Shown here: in pieces, positions 19,751 to 27,797 of the stretch
How the letters are laid out: every line of letters begins with the position of its first letter
How positions within the stretch are numbered: position 1 is the stretch's first letter
Origin: Acrocarpospora catenulata
GTDB taxonomy: Bacteria > Actinomycetota > Actinomycetes > Streptosporangiales > Streptosporangiaceae
Reading direction: 5' to 3'
Assembly (NCBI RefSeq): GCF_018476525.1
Contig: NZ_JAHCST010000018.1
Coordinates: 1-64,000, forward strand
DNA: 64,000 nucleotides
Notes under the pieces: generated by a model
Told to the model about the DNA's origin: nothing
The model's input: only the letters and a program-made list of their open reading frames with translations
The model's database searches: none
Position numbers and translations under genes: made by a program

Positions 19751-20959
19751 ATGGACACCGTCATCGTGCTGTTCAACCGCGACCTGCGGATTCACGACCA
19801 CCCGGCGCTCGCCGAAGCCTGCGCGCAGGCGCGGCAGGCGGTCCCGCTTTTCGTGCTCGATCCGGATATTTCCCCGCGTGGGAGGGTGGGCTTCCTGGCC
19901 GAGTCCCTGGCCGACCTGCGTACCTCGCTCCGCGAACGCGGTGGCGACCTGATCGTCCGCAACGGGGATCCGGTGGCGGAGACGGTGAAGCTCGCCCGCG
20001 AGACTGGAGCCACCGCCGTGTTCGCCTCGGCGGACGTGAGCGAATATGCCCGGAAACGCGAACGCCGCCTGGCCGCCGAACGGCTGGAACTCCGGCTCTT
20101 CCCAGGGGTGACCGTGGTTCCCCCTGGCCTGCTCACGCCCGCCAACGGGGATCACTACAAGGTGTTCACGCCGTACTGGCGAGTCTGGTCGCACACCCGC
20201 TGGCGGGAGGTTGTGGCGGCGCAGGAACGCATCGCGCTGCCACCGGACCTCGAACCAGGCGAAATCCCGGACGGCGCGCCCAGGCCATACCTGCCGGGCG
20301 GGGAGACCGCCGCCCGCCAGCGCCTGGACCACTGGCTCCACCGCCTCGACGACTACGCCGACGGCCACGACGACCTGGCCGGGGACCGCACCTCCCGGCT
20401 CAGCCCCTACCTGCGCTTCGGCTGCCTCTCACCCCTCGAACTCGCCCGCCGCACGAGCCGGAACGAGGACTTCGTCCGCCAACTCTGCTGGCGCGACTTC
20501 TACCACCAGGTCGCCCACGCCTTCCCCGCCATCTCCCGGCGCGACTACCGCCCGCGCGACCGCGACTGGCGCCACGACGAGGACCTCGCCCAGGCCTGGC
20601 GCGAAGGCATGACCGGCGTCCCGATCGTCGACGCCGGAATGCGCCAGCTCGCCGCCGAAGGCTGGATGCACAACCGAGCCCGCATGATCGTCGCCTCCTA
20701 CCTCACCAAAACCCTCGGCCTGCACTGGAAGATCGGCGCCGACCACTTCGCCGCCCTCCTCCTCGACGGCGACATCCCCAACAACTACGGCAACTGGCAA
20801 TGGTCCGCCGGCACCGGCAACGACACCCGCCCCAACCGCGTCCTCAACCCACTCCGCCAGTCCAAACGCTTCGACCCCGAGGGCGACTACATCCGCAGAT
20901 ACGTCCCCGAACTCGAGCACCTCTCCCCCCGAGAAATCCACGAACCCCGCAGCCTGTGA
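19751..20959 (+). CDS. phr: Class I deoxyribodipyrimidine photolyase
   Basis: A 402-residue photolyase that uses FAD and blue light to split cyclobutane pyrimidine dimers. The N-terminal Rossmann-like antenna domain (1-130) starts TVIVLFNRDLRIHDHPAL. The C-terminal FAD domain contains RLSPYLRFGCLSP, QLCWRDFYHQ, IVDAGMRQLAAEGWMHNR and GNWQWSAGTGNDTRPNR. The latter motifs match CPD photolyases more than animal-type cryptochromes. The ATG at 19751 is chosen because it begins exactly at the conserved first strand; the upstream open frame has no homology. It is divergent from the LitR-like gene, so light-induced expression through the regulator/sigma pair is expected. Confidence 0.95.
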   Translation: MDTVIVLFNRDLRIHDHPALAEACAQARQAVPLFVLDPDISPRGRVGFLAESLADLRTSLRERGGDLIVRNGDPVAETVKLARETGATAVFASADVSEYARKRERRLAAERLELRLFPGVTVVPPGLLTPANGDHYKVFTPYWRVWSHTRWREVVAAQERIALPPDLEPGEIPDGAPRPYLPGGETAARQRLDHWLHRLDDYADGHDDLAGDRTSRLSPYLRFGCLSPLELARRTSRNEDFVRQLCWRDFYHQVAHAFPAISRRDYRPRDRDWRHDEDLAQAWREGMTGVPIVDAGMRQLAAEGWMHNRARMIVASYLTKTLGLHWKIGADHFAALLLDGDIPNNYGNWQWSAGTGNDTRPNRVLNPLRQSKRFDPEGDYIRRYVPELEHLSPREIHEPRSL

Positions 20960-20967
20960 GCACGACC

Positions 20968-22128
20968 TCACGGTGCTGGAATGCGGACGGTTTCCACCCA
21001 GGCGGGGGGCTCCAGTGAGTCGGGGCGGATCAGGACGGCGATGAGGCGGCAGGAAGAGGGTTCGGCAGGCCAGGGGGTGTGGCCGTCGGTGAGGGTGATG
21101 ATCACGTGGGGACGGTCGGGCGCGGCGAGGGCCGCGGTGATGCCGACGCGCATGTCGGTACCACCGCCGCCGGCGAGGGTGACCTGGTCGACGGAGGTCA
21201 CCCGGGAGACGGCGTGGACGTCGGCGTCGCAGGCCAGGACGGTGACGCGGTTGCCGCGGACGCCGACTTCGCGGAGCACCCCGGTGACTTCGGTCAGGGC
21301 CGTGGCGAGTTCTTCTTCGCCCATGGAGCCCGAGGTGTCGATGACGATGGCCACACGCGGGAGCGGGCGGCGCAGGCTGGGCAGCACGACGCCGCGCAGG
21401 GCGGACGTACGGCGGGACGGGCGCCGGTAGGTGTAGTCGATCGCGCCACCGGCCCAGGCGACCGCCTCGCGGACGGCTCCGGCCAGCATGCGCCGCCAGT
21501 CCACGACAGGTTCGAGAACCTGGTCCGCCCAGCGCCTCCACCCCTCAGGGAGCGTCCCCCGCGCCCGCCGGTGGGCGCGCATCGCCTCGGCGGTCTGGCG
21601 GCGGAGGGCGTCCGCCTCGACCGGGCCGAGCCGGGCGGGACCCTCGCCGAGTTCCCAGGGCACCGCGTGGCCGTGCGCACCGGAACCGCAGTCGAGCAGG
21701 TGGGTCTGCGACGGCAGGTGGGGGACGTACTCCTCGAACAGCCCTCCCGTGGGCAGGCCGAACAGGCCGGGCTCCATCCGGCCGGGTGGCAGGGGCAGGT
21801 GGTCGGCGAGGAGGTCGTCGTTGATCTCGCAGTCCTGGGCGATGTTGATCCGGAGCCGGTCCCGCTGGTCGGCGGCGGGGAGCCGGTCGGCGCGGCCGTG
21901 GTGGTCGCGGAGCAGGTGCGCCACCTCGTGGATCCAGACCGCGGCGAGCTCCGGTACGGGCGTGGCGGCCACGAACGCGGGCGACACGTAACAGCGCCAG
22001 TGCCGGTCCACGCCCATGGTGGGCACCCGCTCGCTGGGCACGATCGACAGCGCGTACAGGGCGGTGGCGAGATAGGGCCGGTCGGTCGCCGCGCGGTAGC
22101 GGGCGGCGAGCAGCTTGACCCGGTCCAC
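20968..22128 (-). CDS. Metallopeptidase-like protein with C-terminal VWA domain (DUF2201-type)
   Basis: A 386-residue protein. The N-terminal half has a zincin-type HExxH motif (WIHEVAHLLRDHH, about residue 75) and the conserved QDCEINDDL that follows in DUF2201-like proteins. The C-terminal VWA domain (about 255-380) has a MIDAS metal site, DTSGSMGEEE, then GGGGTDM and TLTDGHTPWP. VWA proteins of this type work with MoxR-class AAA+ ATPases, as in RavA-ViaA or NorQ-NorD. Here the start (GTG) lies 2 bp after a MoxR remnant, so it is the last gene of the SDR-LRR-ankyrin operon. Whether the HExxH site cleaves protein is not known. Confidence 0.85.
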   Translation of the reverse strand: MDRVKLLAARYRAATDRPYLATALYALSIVPSERVPTMGVDRHWRCYVSPAFVAATPVPELAAVWIHEVAHLLRDHHGRADRLPAADQRDRLRINIAQDCEINDDLLADHLPLPPGRMEPGLFGLPTGGLFEEYVPHLPSQTHLLDCGSGAHGHAVPWELGEGPARLGPVEADALRRQTAEAMRAHRRARGTLPEGWRRWADQVLEPVVDWRRMLAGAVREAVAWAGGAIDYTYRRPSRRTSALRGVVLPSLRRPLPRVAIVIDTSGSMGEEELATALTEVTGVLREVGVRGNRVTVLACDADVHAVSRVTSVDQVTLAGGGGTDMRVGITAALAAPDRPHVIITLTDGHTPWPAEPSSCRLIAVLIRPDSLEPPAWVETVRIPAP

Positions 22129-22130
22129 GG

Positions 22131-22901
22131 TCAGCCCAGCGCGCCGGAGAGCTTGAGCAGGTCGAGGAAGCCGTCGATGCCGCTCGGCACCGGCCAGTCG
22201 GTGTCGCGCAGCGCCGCCAGGTCTGTGGCGGCCCTGGCCGCCACGTCGGGCACGCCCGCCTCGACGGCCTTGGCCAGCACCGCCCACCCCGCCTCCCAAC
22301 GGCGCCGCGTCAGGTCGCCCTGGACGGCGGCGACCACGGCGGTGAGGAAGGCGAGCTGCCGGTCGCCGCGGGTGGGCAGGGCGAAAGCGCCGGGGTCGGC
22401 GAGCACCCGGTCGGGGTCGGGCAGGTCGAGCTGGTCGAGGTAGGCGACCAGCTCGATGCCGGCGCCGTCGCCGACCGCGCCGACCAGCGCGGCCGCCAGC
22501 GCCTCCCCGCTCGCCTCCCCACTGGCCTCGGTCGCATAGCCGACCGCGAGCAGTCGCAGCGCCATCTCCCAGGTGCGCGGCGACGGCCAGGCCCCGCCGC
22601 GGCCCTCGGCGTCGGCGGGCAGGTGGTGCACCAGGCCGGGCCGGGCGGTGAGGAACCCGGAGATCGCGCCCCGGGCGCGCGCGACCGCGCCGGACACCTT
22701 GGCCGGGTCGACGCGGGGGATGGACACCGCGGGCCAGGTCCCCGCCAGGCCGCGGGCGACCGTGCGAGAGTCGTGCGTCCAGCGCAGGTGGACGAACCGG
22801 TTGGCCAGCGGCGGACTCAGATGCCAGCCGTCGGCGGCGCTCGACGGCGGGTTGGCCGCCGCGACGATCCGCACCGGTTCCGGGAGGGTCAGGCTGCCCA
22901 C
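22131..22901 (-). pseudogene. MoxR-family AAA+ ATPase, 5'-truncated (no Walker A or B)
   Basis: A 256-residue open frame that begins in the middle of a MoxR-type ATPase. The first residues (GSLTLPEPVRIVAAANPPS) are the sensor-1 region, followed by ANRFVHLRW and the C-terminal lid. Intact members have roughly 130 further residues before this point with the P-loop and Walker B. Homology starts at or one codon before the GTG at 22901, and an in-frame TGA lies just upstream, so the 5' part is gone rather than mis-called. The fragment overlaps the end of the ankyrin gene by 13 bp. ATP binding is not possible from this piece; a residual structural role beside the VWA protein is conceivable but unsupported. 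Confidence 0.65.
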
Positions 22902-24460
22902 CCGTCACCCAGGGACCATCCCCCGTCGTCGACCACGTCGATGCGCGCCCCGGCGTCGAGCAGCGCCCGGACCAGCGCCGTCGAACCGTAGTCGCCAACG
23001 GCCACGTGCAGGGGCGTACGTCCGAAATGGTCCTGAGCCTCCAGGTCCACTCCCGCCGCGAGCAGCCGGGAGAGCAACCGCTCATGGTCGAGCAGGTGGA
23101 GCGAGTGCAGGAGGTTCCGCCGCCTGCCGTCCTGTAGATGGGGGGACATCCCGGCATCGAGGAGCCGCAGCACTCCGGGGGTGTCCCCGTGCTGGACGCG
23201 CAGGAAGAAATCGTTCCGCTGCGCGCGCAAGGCCTTGGGCAGCCATCCCGTTCCGGACGTCCATGCCTGCTGTACGGCGAAGCACCCGGCCACCGCGCCG
23301 CCGAACGCCCGCATGGCGCGCTCGCGTTGCTGCTCCACCTCGGTGTGCGGGAGGTGGAGCGTACTGCCGGTGGCACGCACCTCGTGCCACTCGCCACGAC
23401 ACCGAACCCGGACCGGAGCGGGCGGTTCGGGATCGGGCGGCCCGGCGGGACCGGCCGGATGCCGGGGGAACAGGGCGTCGCGGACCAGCGGGTGCAGACG
23501 CTCCGGAACCGTACGGCCGTGGTGGAGCAGGTCGAGGTCGGGCAGACGTCGCCAGCAGGCGGTCGCCAGCAGGGGGAGGTCCCCGATGTCGTGGTCCCTG
23601 ATCAGCTTGACGCGCAGGCGTCCCGTGTCTTCGTGACGTTCGAGCATCAGGGAGGTGTACCGGTACCGGAGGTAGCAGCGGCCGCCGAGTCGCTGGGTCT
23701 CCGGGCCGAGCCGGGTGAGGGCCAGCGGGATCCAGTCCAGAACCCGGAACGGGTTGGACTCCCAGCACCGCATGTCCGGCCCCGTGGTCTCGAACTCGAT
23801 GTCCGCCGCGGCCAGGGCCGCCTCGATCTCGCCCCGCTCGTGCAGCGTGGTCACCCATTCCGTGTGCGCGGCCGGGTCGTCGCCGGTGGGGGGTGTGGCC
23901 GGCACCGCGCGCGGGCTGCCGTCGGCGTTGAAGAACGGGGGTCGGTCGCCACCTCCGCAGCGCTCAAGCAGGTCGGCGGAGTGCCATGCGTCCCACAGAT
24001 GCCGCGCCACGGACCAGTCCTGGACGTTGTGGCGCCGGTGGGGGGATCGCAGCCTGGGGCTGATCTCGCCGACCCGCAGGGTGAGCCGTTGCGGCCCGTC
24101 GGGAAACACGGGTGCGGTGAGGTGAAGACTCAGCCCGCCCGGCAGGGGCGAGCTGAGAATGATCACCTGCCCGGGCTCGATGGTCGAGTAGCCGTGCCGG
24201 ACCCGGGGGAGGTGCCAGCGCAGCAGATCCGGGGTGAACGCGTGGAGGTCGTCCTCGATCGCGTCCGCGAACTCCCGGCCGTACGCCTGGGCCAGCTCGG
24301 ACAGGGTGAACGTGACATCCACGTTGGCGGCGGCGCAGGCGCCCTGCCAGTCCCCGGCCAGGCGGTGAGCGGTGGCCTGTTCGATCATCGAGCGAGGCAC
24401 CGCGTACTGGCGGATCCGCTGCCAGCTCGCCGCCTCTTCGGGTGGACAGGAGAGGGTCAA
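22889..24460 (-). CDS. Ankyrin-repeat protein with large unassigned N-terminal region
   Basis: A 523-residue protein. Residues 1-400 are unrecognised, Trp/Arg-rich and soluble; they contain one internal near-repeat theme around ACAAANVDVTFT and ALAAADIEFETT. The C-terminal 120 residues carry about three ankyrin repeats (DTPGVLRLLDAGMSP, FGRTPLHVAVGDYG, ALVRALLDAGARIDVVD). The last repeat stops abruptly in SLGDGWAA just where the MoxR remnant begins, so the C-terminus may itself be truncated by the same deletion. Its ATG overlaps the LRR stop (ATGA), implying translational coupling. It probably mediates protein-protein contact; the target is unknown. Confidence 0.78.
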   Translation of the reverse strand: MTLSCPPEEAASWQRIRQYAVPRSMIEQATAHRLAGDWQGACAAANVDVTFTLSELAQAYGREFADAIEDDLHAFTPDLLRWHLPRVRHGYSTIEPGQVIILSSPLPGGLSLHLTAPVFPDGPQRLTLRVGEISPRLRSPHRRHNVQDWSVARHLWDAWHSADLLERCGGGDRPPFFNADGSPRAVPATPPTGDDPAAHTEWVTTLHERGEIEAALAAADIEFETTGPDMRCWESNPFRVLDWIPLALTRLGPETQRLGGRCYLRYRYTSLMLERHEDTGRLRVKLIRDHDIGDLPLLATACWRRLPDLDLLHHGRTVPERLHPLVRDALFPRHPAGPAGPPDPEPPAPVRVRCRGEWHEVRATGSTLHLPHTEVEQQRERAMRAFGGAVAGCFAVQQAWTSGTGWLPKALRAQRNDFFLRVQHGDTPGVLRLLDAGMSPHLQDGRRRNLLHSLHLLDHERLLSRLLAAGVDLEAQDHFGRTPLHVAVGDYGSTALVRALLDAGARIDVVDDGGWSLGDGWAA

Positions 24461-25587
24461 CGGTAGAGGCTTCCGATCGCGCGCAGGTCGGGATGGGCGG
24501 GGGCGGCTGGGCGCAGGCGGAAGGAGCGCTTCAGCTTGCGTGGCACGCCGGGGCCCAGGCCCACGTACTCCAGGCGGGTGTCGGCGGGGACGTGCGCCAG
24601 CAGGGATTTCGCGCCGCGCCCGGTGATCCCGGTGTGGCGGAGTTCCAGGCGGCGGAGCGGGCTGCCGGGCAGGGCGGTGGCCAGCGCTTCCGCCCCGGCG
24701 TCGCCAGTGATGTTGGCGGGCGCGCCAAGGCCGCGTTCCGACGGGGGCCGTCCCAGGTCGAGGGAGTCGATCCCGTCCAGGGCCTCGGCCAGGGCCCGCG
24801 CGCCGTACGGGCCGATTCCGTTGCCGCCCAGGCCGAGCCGTACCGGCCGGGCGGGATCGACGGCGGCCGCGAGGGTGGCCGCGCCCTCGTCGCCCAGGTG
24901 GTTGGCCGGGAGGTAGAGCTCGCGGACGCCCGTGTCGCGGATCAGCGCGGCCAGCAGTGGCGCGGCGTCGCTACTGAGGCCGTTTCCGCCGAGGAAAAGG
25001 CGTTCGAGCGGATATGGCCTGTTCATCAGGGCGGTGACCAGGACAGTCAGGCCCTCGGCGGTGAGTCCGGTATTGACCAGGTCGAGGGTGCGGAGGGCGG
25101 TGTTGCGGCGCAGCATCGCGGCCAGCGCGGCGACGCCCGCGTCGCCTGTCGGGTTGCGCTTGAGCCACAGGGCACGGACGGTGTCGTCCTCGGCCAGGCG
25201 GTCGGCCAGCGCCTGCGCCCCGGCGGCGTCGATCCGGTTGCAGCCGAGGTAGAGCGTGTGGACCCGGTGCCCGGGCGTCAGCACGTCGGCGAGCGCCCGC
25301 GCCCCCGAGTTCCCGATGGCGTTGGTGCCCAGCAGTAGGTGGCGGGCGTGCGGCGAGGCGGCGGCGACGGGCAGCAGCCGGAGCACCCCCGCCGGGCCGA
25401 GCCCCTGCTTGCACAGGTCCACCCGGCCGTCCGGTCGCAGGGCGCCCAGGGGGAAGGTCTCGTCGGTCTCGACCGGGGCCGGGTCGGCCAGCCGGGCCAG
25501 GAGCGGATCAAGCCCGGCCGGGTCGGCGGGCGGCACGTCGGGGTGCTCGATCGCCGGGCAGCGCACGGGGGTCTGCTTCACGCTCAC
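24457..25587 (-). CDS. Leucine-rich-repeat (ribonuclease-inhibitor type) protein
   Basis: A 376-residue protein made of about nine RI-type LRRs of roughly 28 residues, for example LYLGCNRIDAAGAQALADRL and LWLKRNPTGDAGVAALAAML. The N-terminal 70 residues are a non-repeat cap with a Pro-rich start. This fold gives a horseshoe that binds another protein. The start is the GTG at 25587, which overlaps the SDR stop by 4 bp (GTGA); the longer open frame upstream lies over the SDR gene and has no LRR character. Tight overlaps on both sides place it in one translationally coupled operon. Confidence 0.85.
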   Translation of the reverse strand: MSVKQTPVRCPAIEHPDVPPADPAGLDPLLARLADPAPVETDETFPLGALRPDGRVDLCKQGLGPAGVLRLLPVAAASPHARHLLLGTNAIGNSGARALADVLTPGHRVHTLYLGCNRIDAAGAQALADRLAEDDTVRALWLKRNPTGDAGVAALAAMLRRNTALRTLDLVNTGLTAEGLTVLVTALMNRPYPLERLFLGGNGLSSDAAPLLAALIRDTGVRELYLPANHLGDEGAATLAAAVDPARPVRLGLGGNGIGPYGARALAEALDGIDSLDLGRPPSERGLGAPANITGDAGAEALATALPGSPLRRLELRHTGITGRGAKSLLAHVPADTRLEYVGLGPGVPRKLKRSFRLRPAAPAHPDLRAIGSLYR

Positions 25588-26960
25588 CACTCCACCGGTC
25601 GGTAGTCCTTGAGGAACAGGCCGGATACCGGCCGGCCGCCGACACCCCGCACGATCGGGTCGTACACCCGCGCGGCCCCGTCGATGACGTCCAACGGCGG
25701 GCGGAACCCCGCCGCGCGCTGCGCGGTCTTCTCCGGATACGGCCGTTCGTCGGTCACCCATCCGGTGTCCACGCTGTTCATGTGGATCCCGGCTGCGGCG
25801 TAGTCGGCGGCGGCTGTGCGGGTCAGCATGTTCAGGGCGGCCTTCGCCATGTTCGTGTGCGGATGCCGTACGGTCTTGTGCGTCCGCGAGAAGCTGCCCT
25901 CCATGGCCGAGACCTGCACCACGTACCTGTCGGGGTACGGCGAGGCCGCCAGCAGCCCGCGCAGCCGCGAAGTGAGCAGGAACGGCGCGAAGGCGTTCAC
26001 CAACTGCGCTTCCAGCCACTCCGCGGGCTCCACTTCGTGCAGCCGCAGACTCCAGCTGTTACGTTCCCGCAGGTCCAGCGGTTGCCCGGTCTCGTCGGCG
26101 CGACCGGCGGGGAACAAAGACTCCAGTTCGGCGACCGGCTTGCCCGGCAGGGCAGGGGGTAACGCCGCGACGGCGCCCGTCACGTCGATCCGCGCGGCGA
26201 GTCCGCGCAGTGGCTCGCTCTCGGCCGAGCGGACCTCGCGGTAGTAGGCGGCGGGCCTGCGGATCGTCTGGGCCGCGTTGTTGACCAGGATGTCGAGGTG
26301 GTCGAAGCGCTGGTGCACCGAGTCGAGCAGACCGGCCACCCCGGCGAGGTCGAGCAGGTCCACGCCGTGGATGTGCAGGCGCGCCAGCCAGTCCTGGCAG
26401 TCCCGCACGGCCGCGAACCTGCGGGCGGCATCGCCGGGGAAACGGGTGGTGACCAGCACCTCGGCGCCGTCCCGCAACAGCTTCAGCGCCACCTGAAAGC
26501 CGATCTTCACCCGGCCTCCGGTGACCACCGCCCGGCGTCCCCGCAGATCGCATCGGGCGTGGCGGCGGATGAGGTTCTCCTGCGCGCACTCGGGGCAGAG
26601 CAGGTGGTAGTCGGGGTGAACCTCGCGGTAGCCGGCCTTGCAGACATAGCACCGCCGGACACCGAGCAGAGCCCGCTGCGCTGGCACGCCGCCGCTCGCG
26701 GGCGCGTCCGGCGAGGGATCCTGCTGCCGGTAGCGCTCGGTGGCGGCGGTGACCTGCCGATCACGTTGCCTCCGGTCGGTGTGGCGGGCGGCCTTCCGGG
26801 ATTTCTTGCCCGCGCGGTAGACCTGGGCGACGGCCTGGTGCACGGCCGCCCAGCGCGGATCGGCGGGGTCCGCCGTACTCGCCTGGGCCAGTACCCGCAG
26901 ACAGGCCTCGACATCCGGCTCGGCAGGGACGCCCGTGACACCACCAGGGCTGACAGCCAT
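25584..26960 (-). CDS. Short-chain dehydrogenase with N-terminal zinc ribbon
   Basis: A 458-residue SDR-fold protein. An N-terminal helical region (1-110) rich in Arg/Lys is followed by a zinc-ribbon-like pair, RCYVCKAGY and LLCPECAQ. The Rossmann domain follows with GGRVKIGFQVALKLL (an atypical Gly motif), ILVNNAAQ and a plausible catalytic Ser/Lys region (VQVSAMEGSF, TNMAKAALNML). The active-site Tyr of the usual YxxxK is not obvious in the latter, so catalysis needs testing. It starts the LRR-ankyrin-MoxR-VWA operon; ATG at 26960 follows GGGGGG, and an ATG 12 bp further up is possible. Only 23 bp separate it from the tRNA-like gene upstream. Confidence 0.8.
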   Translation of the reverse strand: MAVSPGGVTGVPAEPDVEACLRVLAQASTADPADPRWAAVHQAVAQVYRAGKKSRKAARHTDRRQRDRQVTAATERYRQQDPSPDAPASGGVPAQRALLGVRRCYVCKAGYREVHPDYHLLCPECAQENLIRRHARCDLRGRRAVVTGGRVKIGFQVALKLLRDGAEVLVTTRFPGDAARRFAAVRDCQDWLARLHIHGVDLLDLAGVAGLLDSVHQRFDHLDILVNNAAQTIRRPAAYYREVRSAESEPLRGLAARIDVTGAVAALPPALPGKPVAELESLFPAGRADETGQPLDLRERNSWSLRLHEVEPAEWLEAQLVNAFAPFLLTSRLRGLLAASPYPDRYVVQVSAMEGSFSRTHKTVRHPHTNMAKAALNMLTRTAAADYAAAGIHMNSVDTGWVTDERPYPEKTAQRAAGFRPPLDVIDGAARVYDPIVRGVGGRPVSGLFLKDYRPVEW

Positions 26961-26983
26961 CCATCCCCCCATCGCGGAAGCGG

Positions 26984-27056
26984 CACGGCTGGTCGGATTC
27001 GAACCGACGTCCTCCAGCTTGCTGCTAAGGCGCGACGACCTCTGCGCTACAGCCGT
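26984..27056 (-). tRNA. tRNA-like gene with irregular anticodon arm
   Basis: The 73-nt sequence has a perfect 7-bp acceptor stem (ACGGCTG with CAGCCGT), TA at positions 8-9, a 4-bp D-stem (GCGC/GCGC) and a canonical T-arm (GTCGG-TTCGAAT-CCGAC). The acceptor pairing extends outward to a perfect 11-bp inverted repeat. Between the D- and T-arms there are only 21 nt. They fold at best into a bulged stem with loop CAGCAAG, which lacks the invariant U33. No anticodon can be assigned. It may be a tRNA pseudogene or a non-coding tRNA-like RNA. Confidence 0.6.
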
Positions 27057-27200
27057 GCCGCCCCGAAAGAGTAGCGCCTTTCCGGATCTTCATCGCGGTA
27101 CGGCCATGTTCGAAAAAGCGGCCATTTTTGTTCGAATTGACGTATGTTGGCCGAGAGACCGTCACATTGGTCACACACGCAACTGTGAGGTGATTCCGCG

Positions 27201-27764
27201 ATGCGGAAGATCATTTTGTGGATGTCCGTCTCGCTCGACGGCTACATCGAGGGGCCGAACCGGGAGATCGACTGGCACATGGTCGACGAGGAACTGCACA
27301 GCCACTTCAACGACCGGCTGAGAAACATGGGCGGCTTCCTGAGCGGCCGCGTCACCTACGAGCTGATGGCCGACTTCTGGCCGACGGCCGACGCCGACCC
27401 GGCGAACGCCGGCCCGGTCGCCGAATACGCCGGAATCTGGCGGGACATGCCAAAGATCGTTTACTCCCGGACCCTGGAAACCGCGGACTGGAACACCACC
27501 ATCGTCCGAGACGTGATCCCCGAGGAGGTCCAGGCCCTCAAGGCCCAGCCAGGCGGAGACCTGTCACTGGGCGGCTCCGACATCGTCGCGCCCTTCCTCC
27601 ACCACAACCTGATCGACGAGTTCAACCTCTACATCCACCCGGTCACCATCGGCAGAGGCAAGCCCTTGTTCCCCGAGACAGACGCGAGAACCCAACTCCG
27701 CCTCACCGACACCCAGACCTTCGGCAACGGGGTCATCCGCCTGAACTACGTACGCGTCGAATGA
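27201..27764 (+). CDS. Dihydrofolate-reductase-like (RibD C-terminal family) protein
   Basis: A 187-residue protein of the RibD_C/DHFR-like superfamily. It starts MRKIILWMSVSLDGYIEGPN and has the NADPH-binding region DLSLGGSDIVAPFL, then IHPVTIGRGKPLF, both typical of stand-alone actinobacterial members. These are NADPH-dependent reductases of unknown substrate; a true role in folate synthesis is not implied. The start has a GAGGTGA site 7 bp upstream. The leader region contains two TTCGAA palindromes about 24 bp apart, which might bind a regulator. Confidence 0.88.
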   Translation: MRKIILWMSVSLDGYIEGPNREIDWHMVDEELHSHFNDRLRNMGGFLSGRVTYELMADFWPTADADPANAGPVAEYAGIWRDMPKIVYSRTLETADWNTTIVRDVIPEEVQALKAQPGGDLSLGGSDIVAPFLHHNLIDEFNLYIHPVTIGRGKPLFPETDARTQLRLTDTQTFGNGVIRLNYVRVE

Positions 27765-27797
27765 GTCCTCGCCAGGTTTCATGGTTGGGGACAACCG

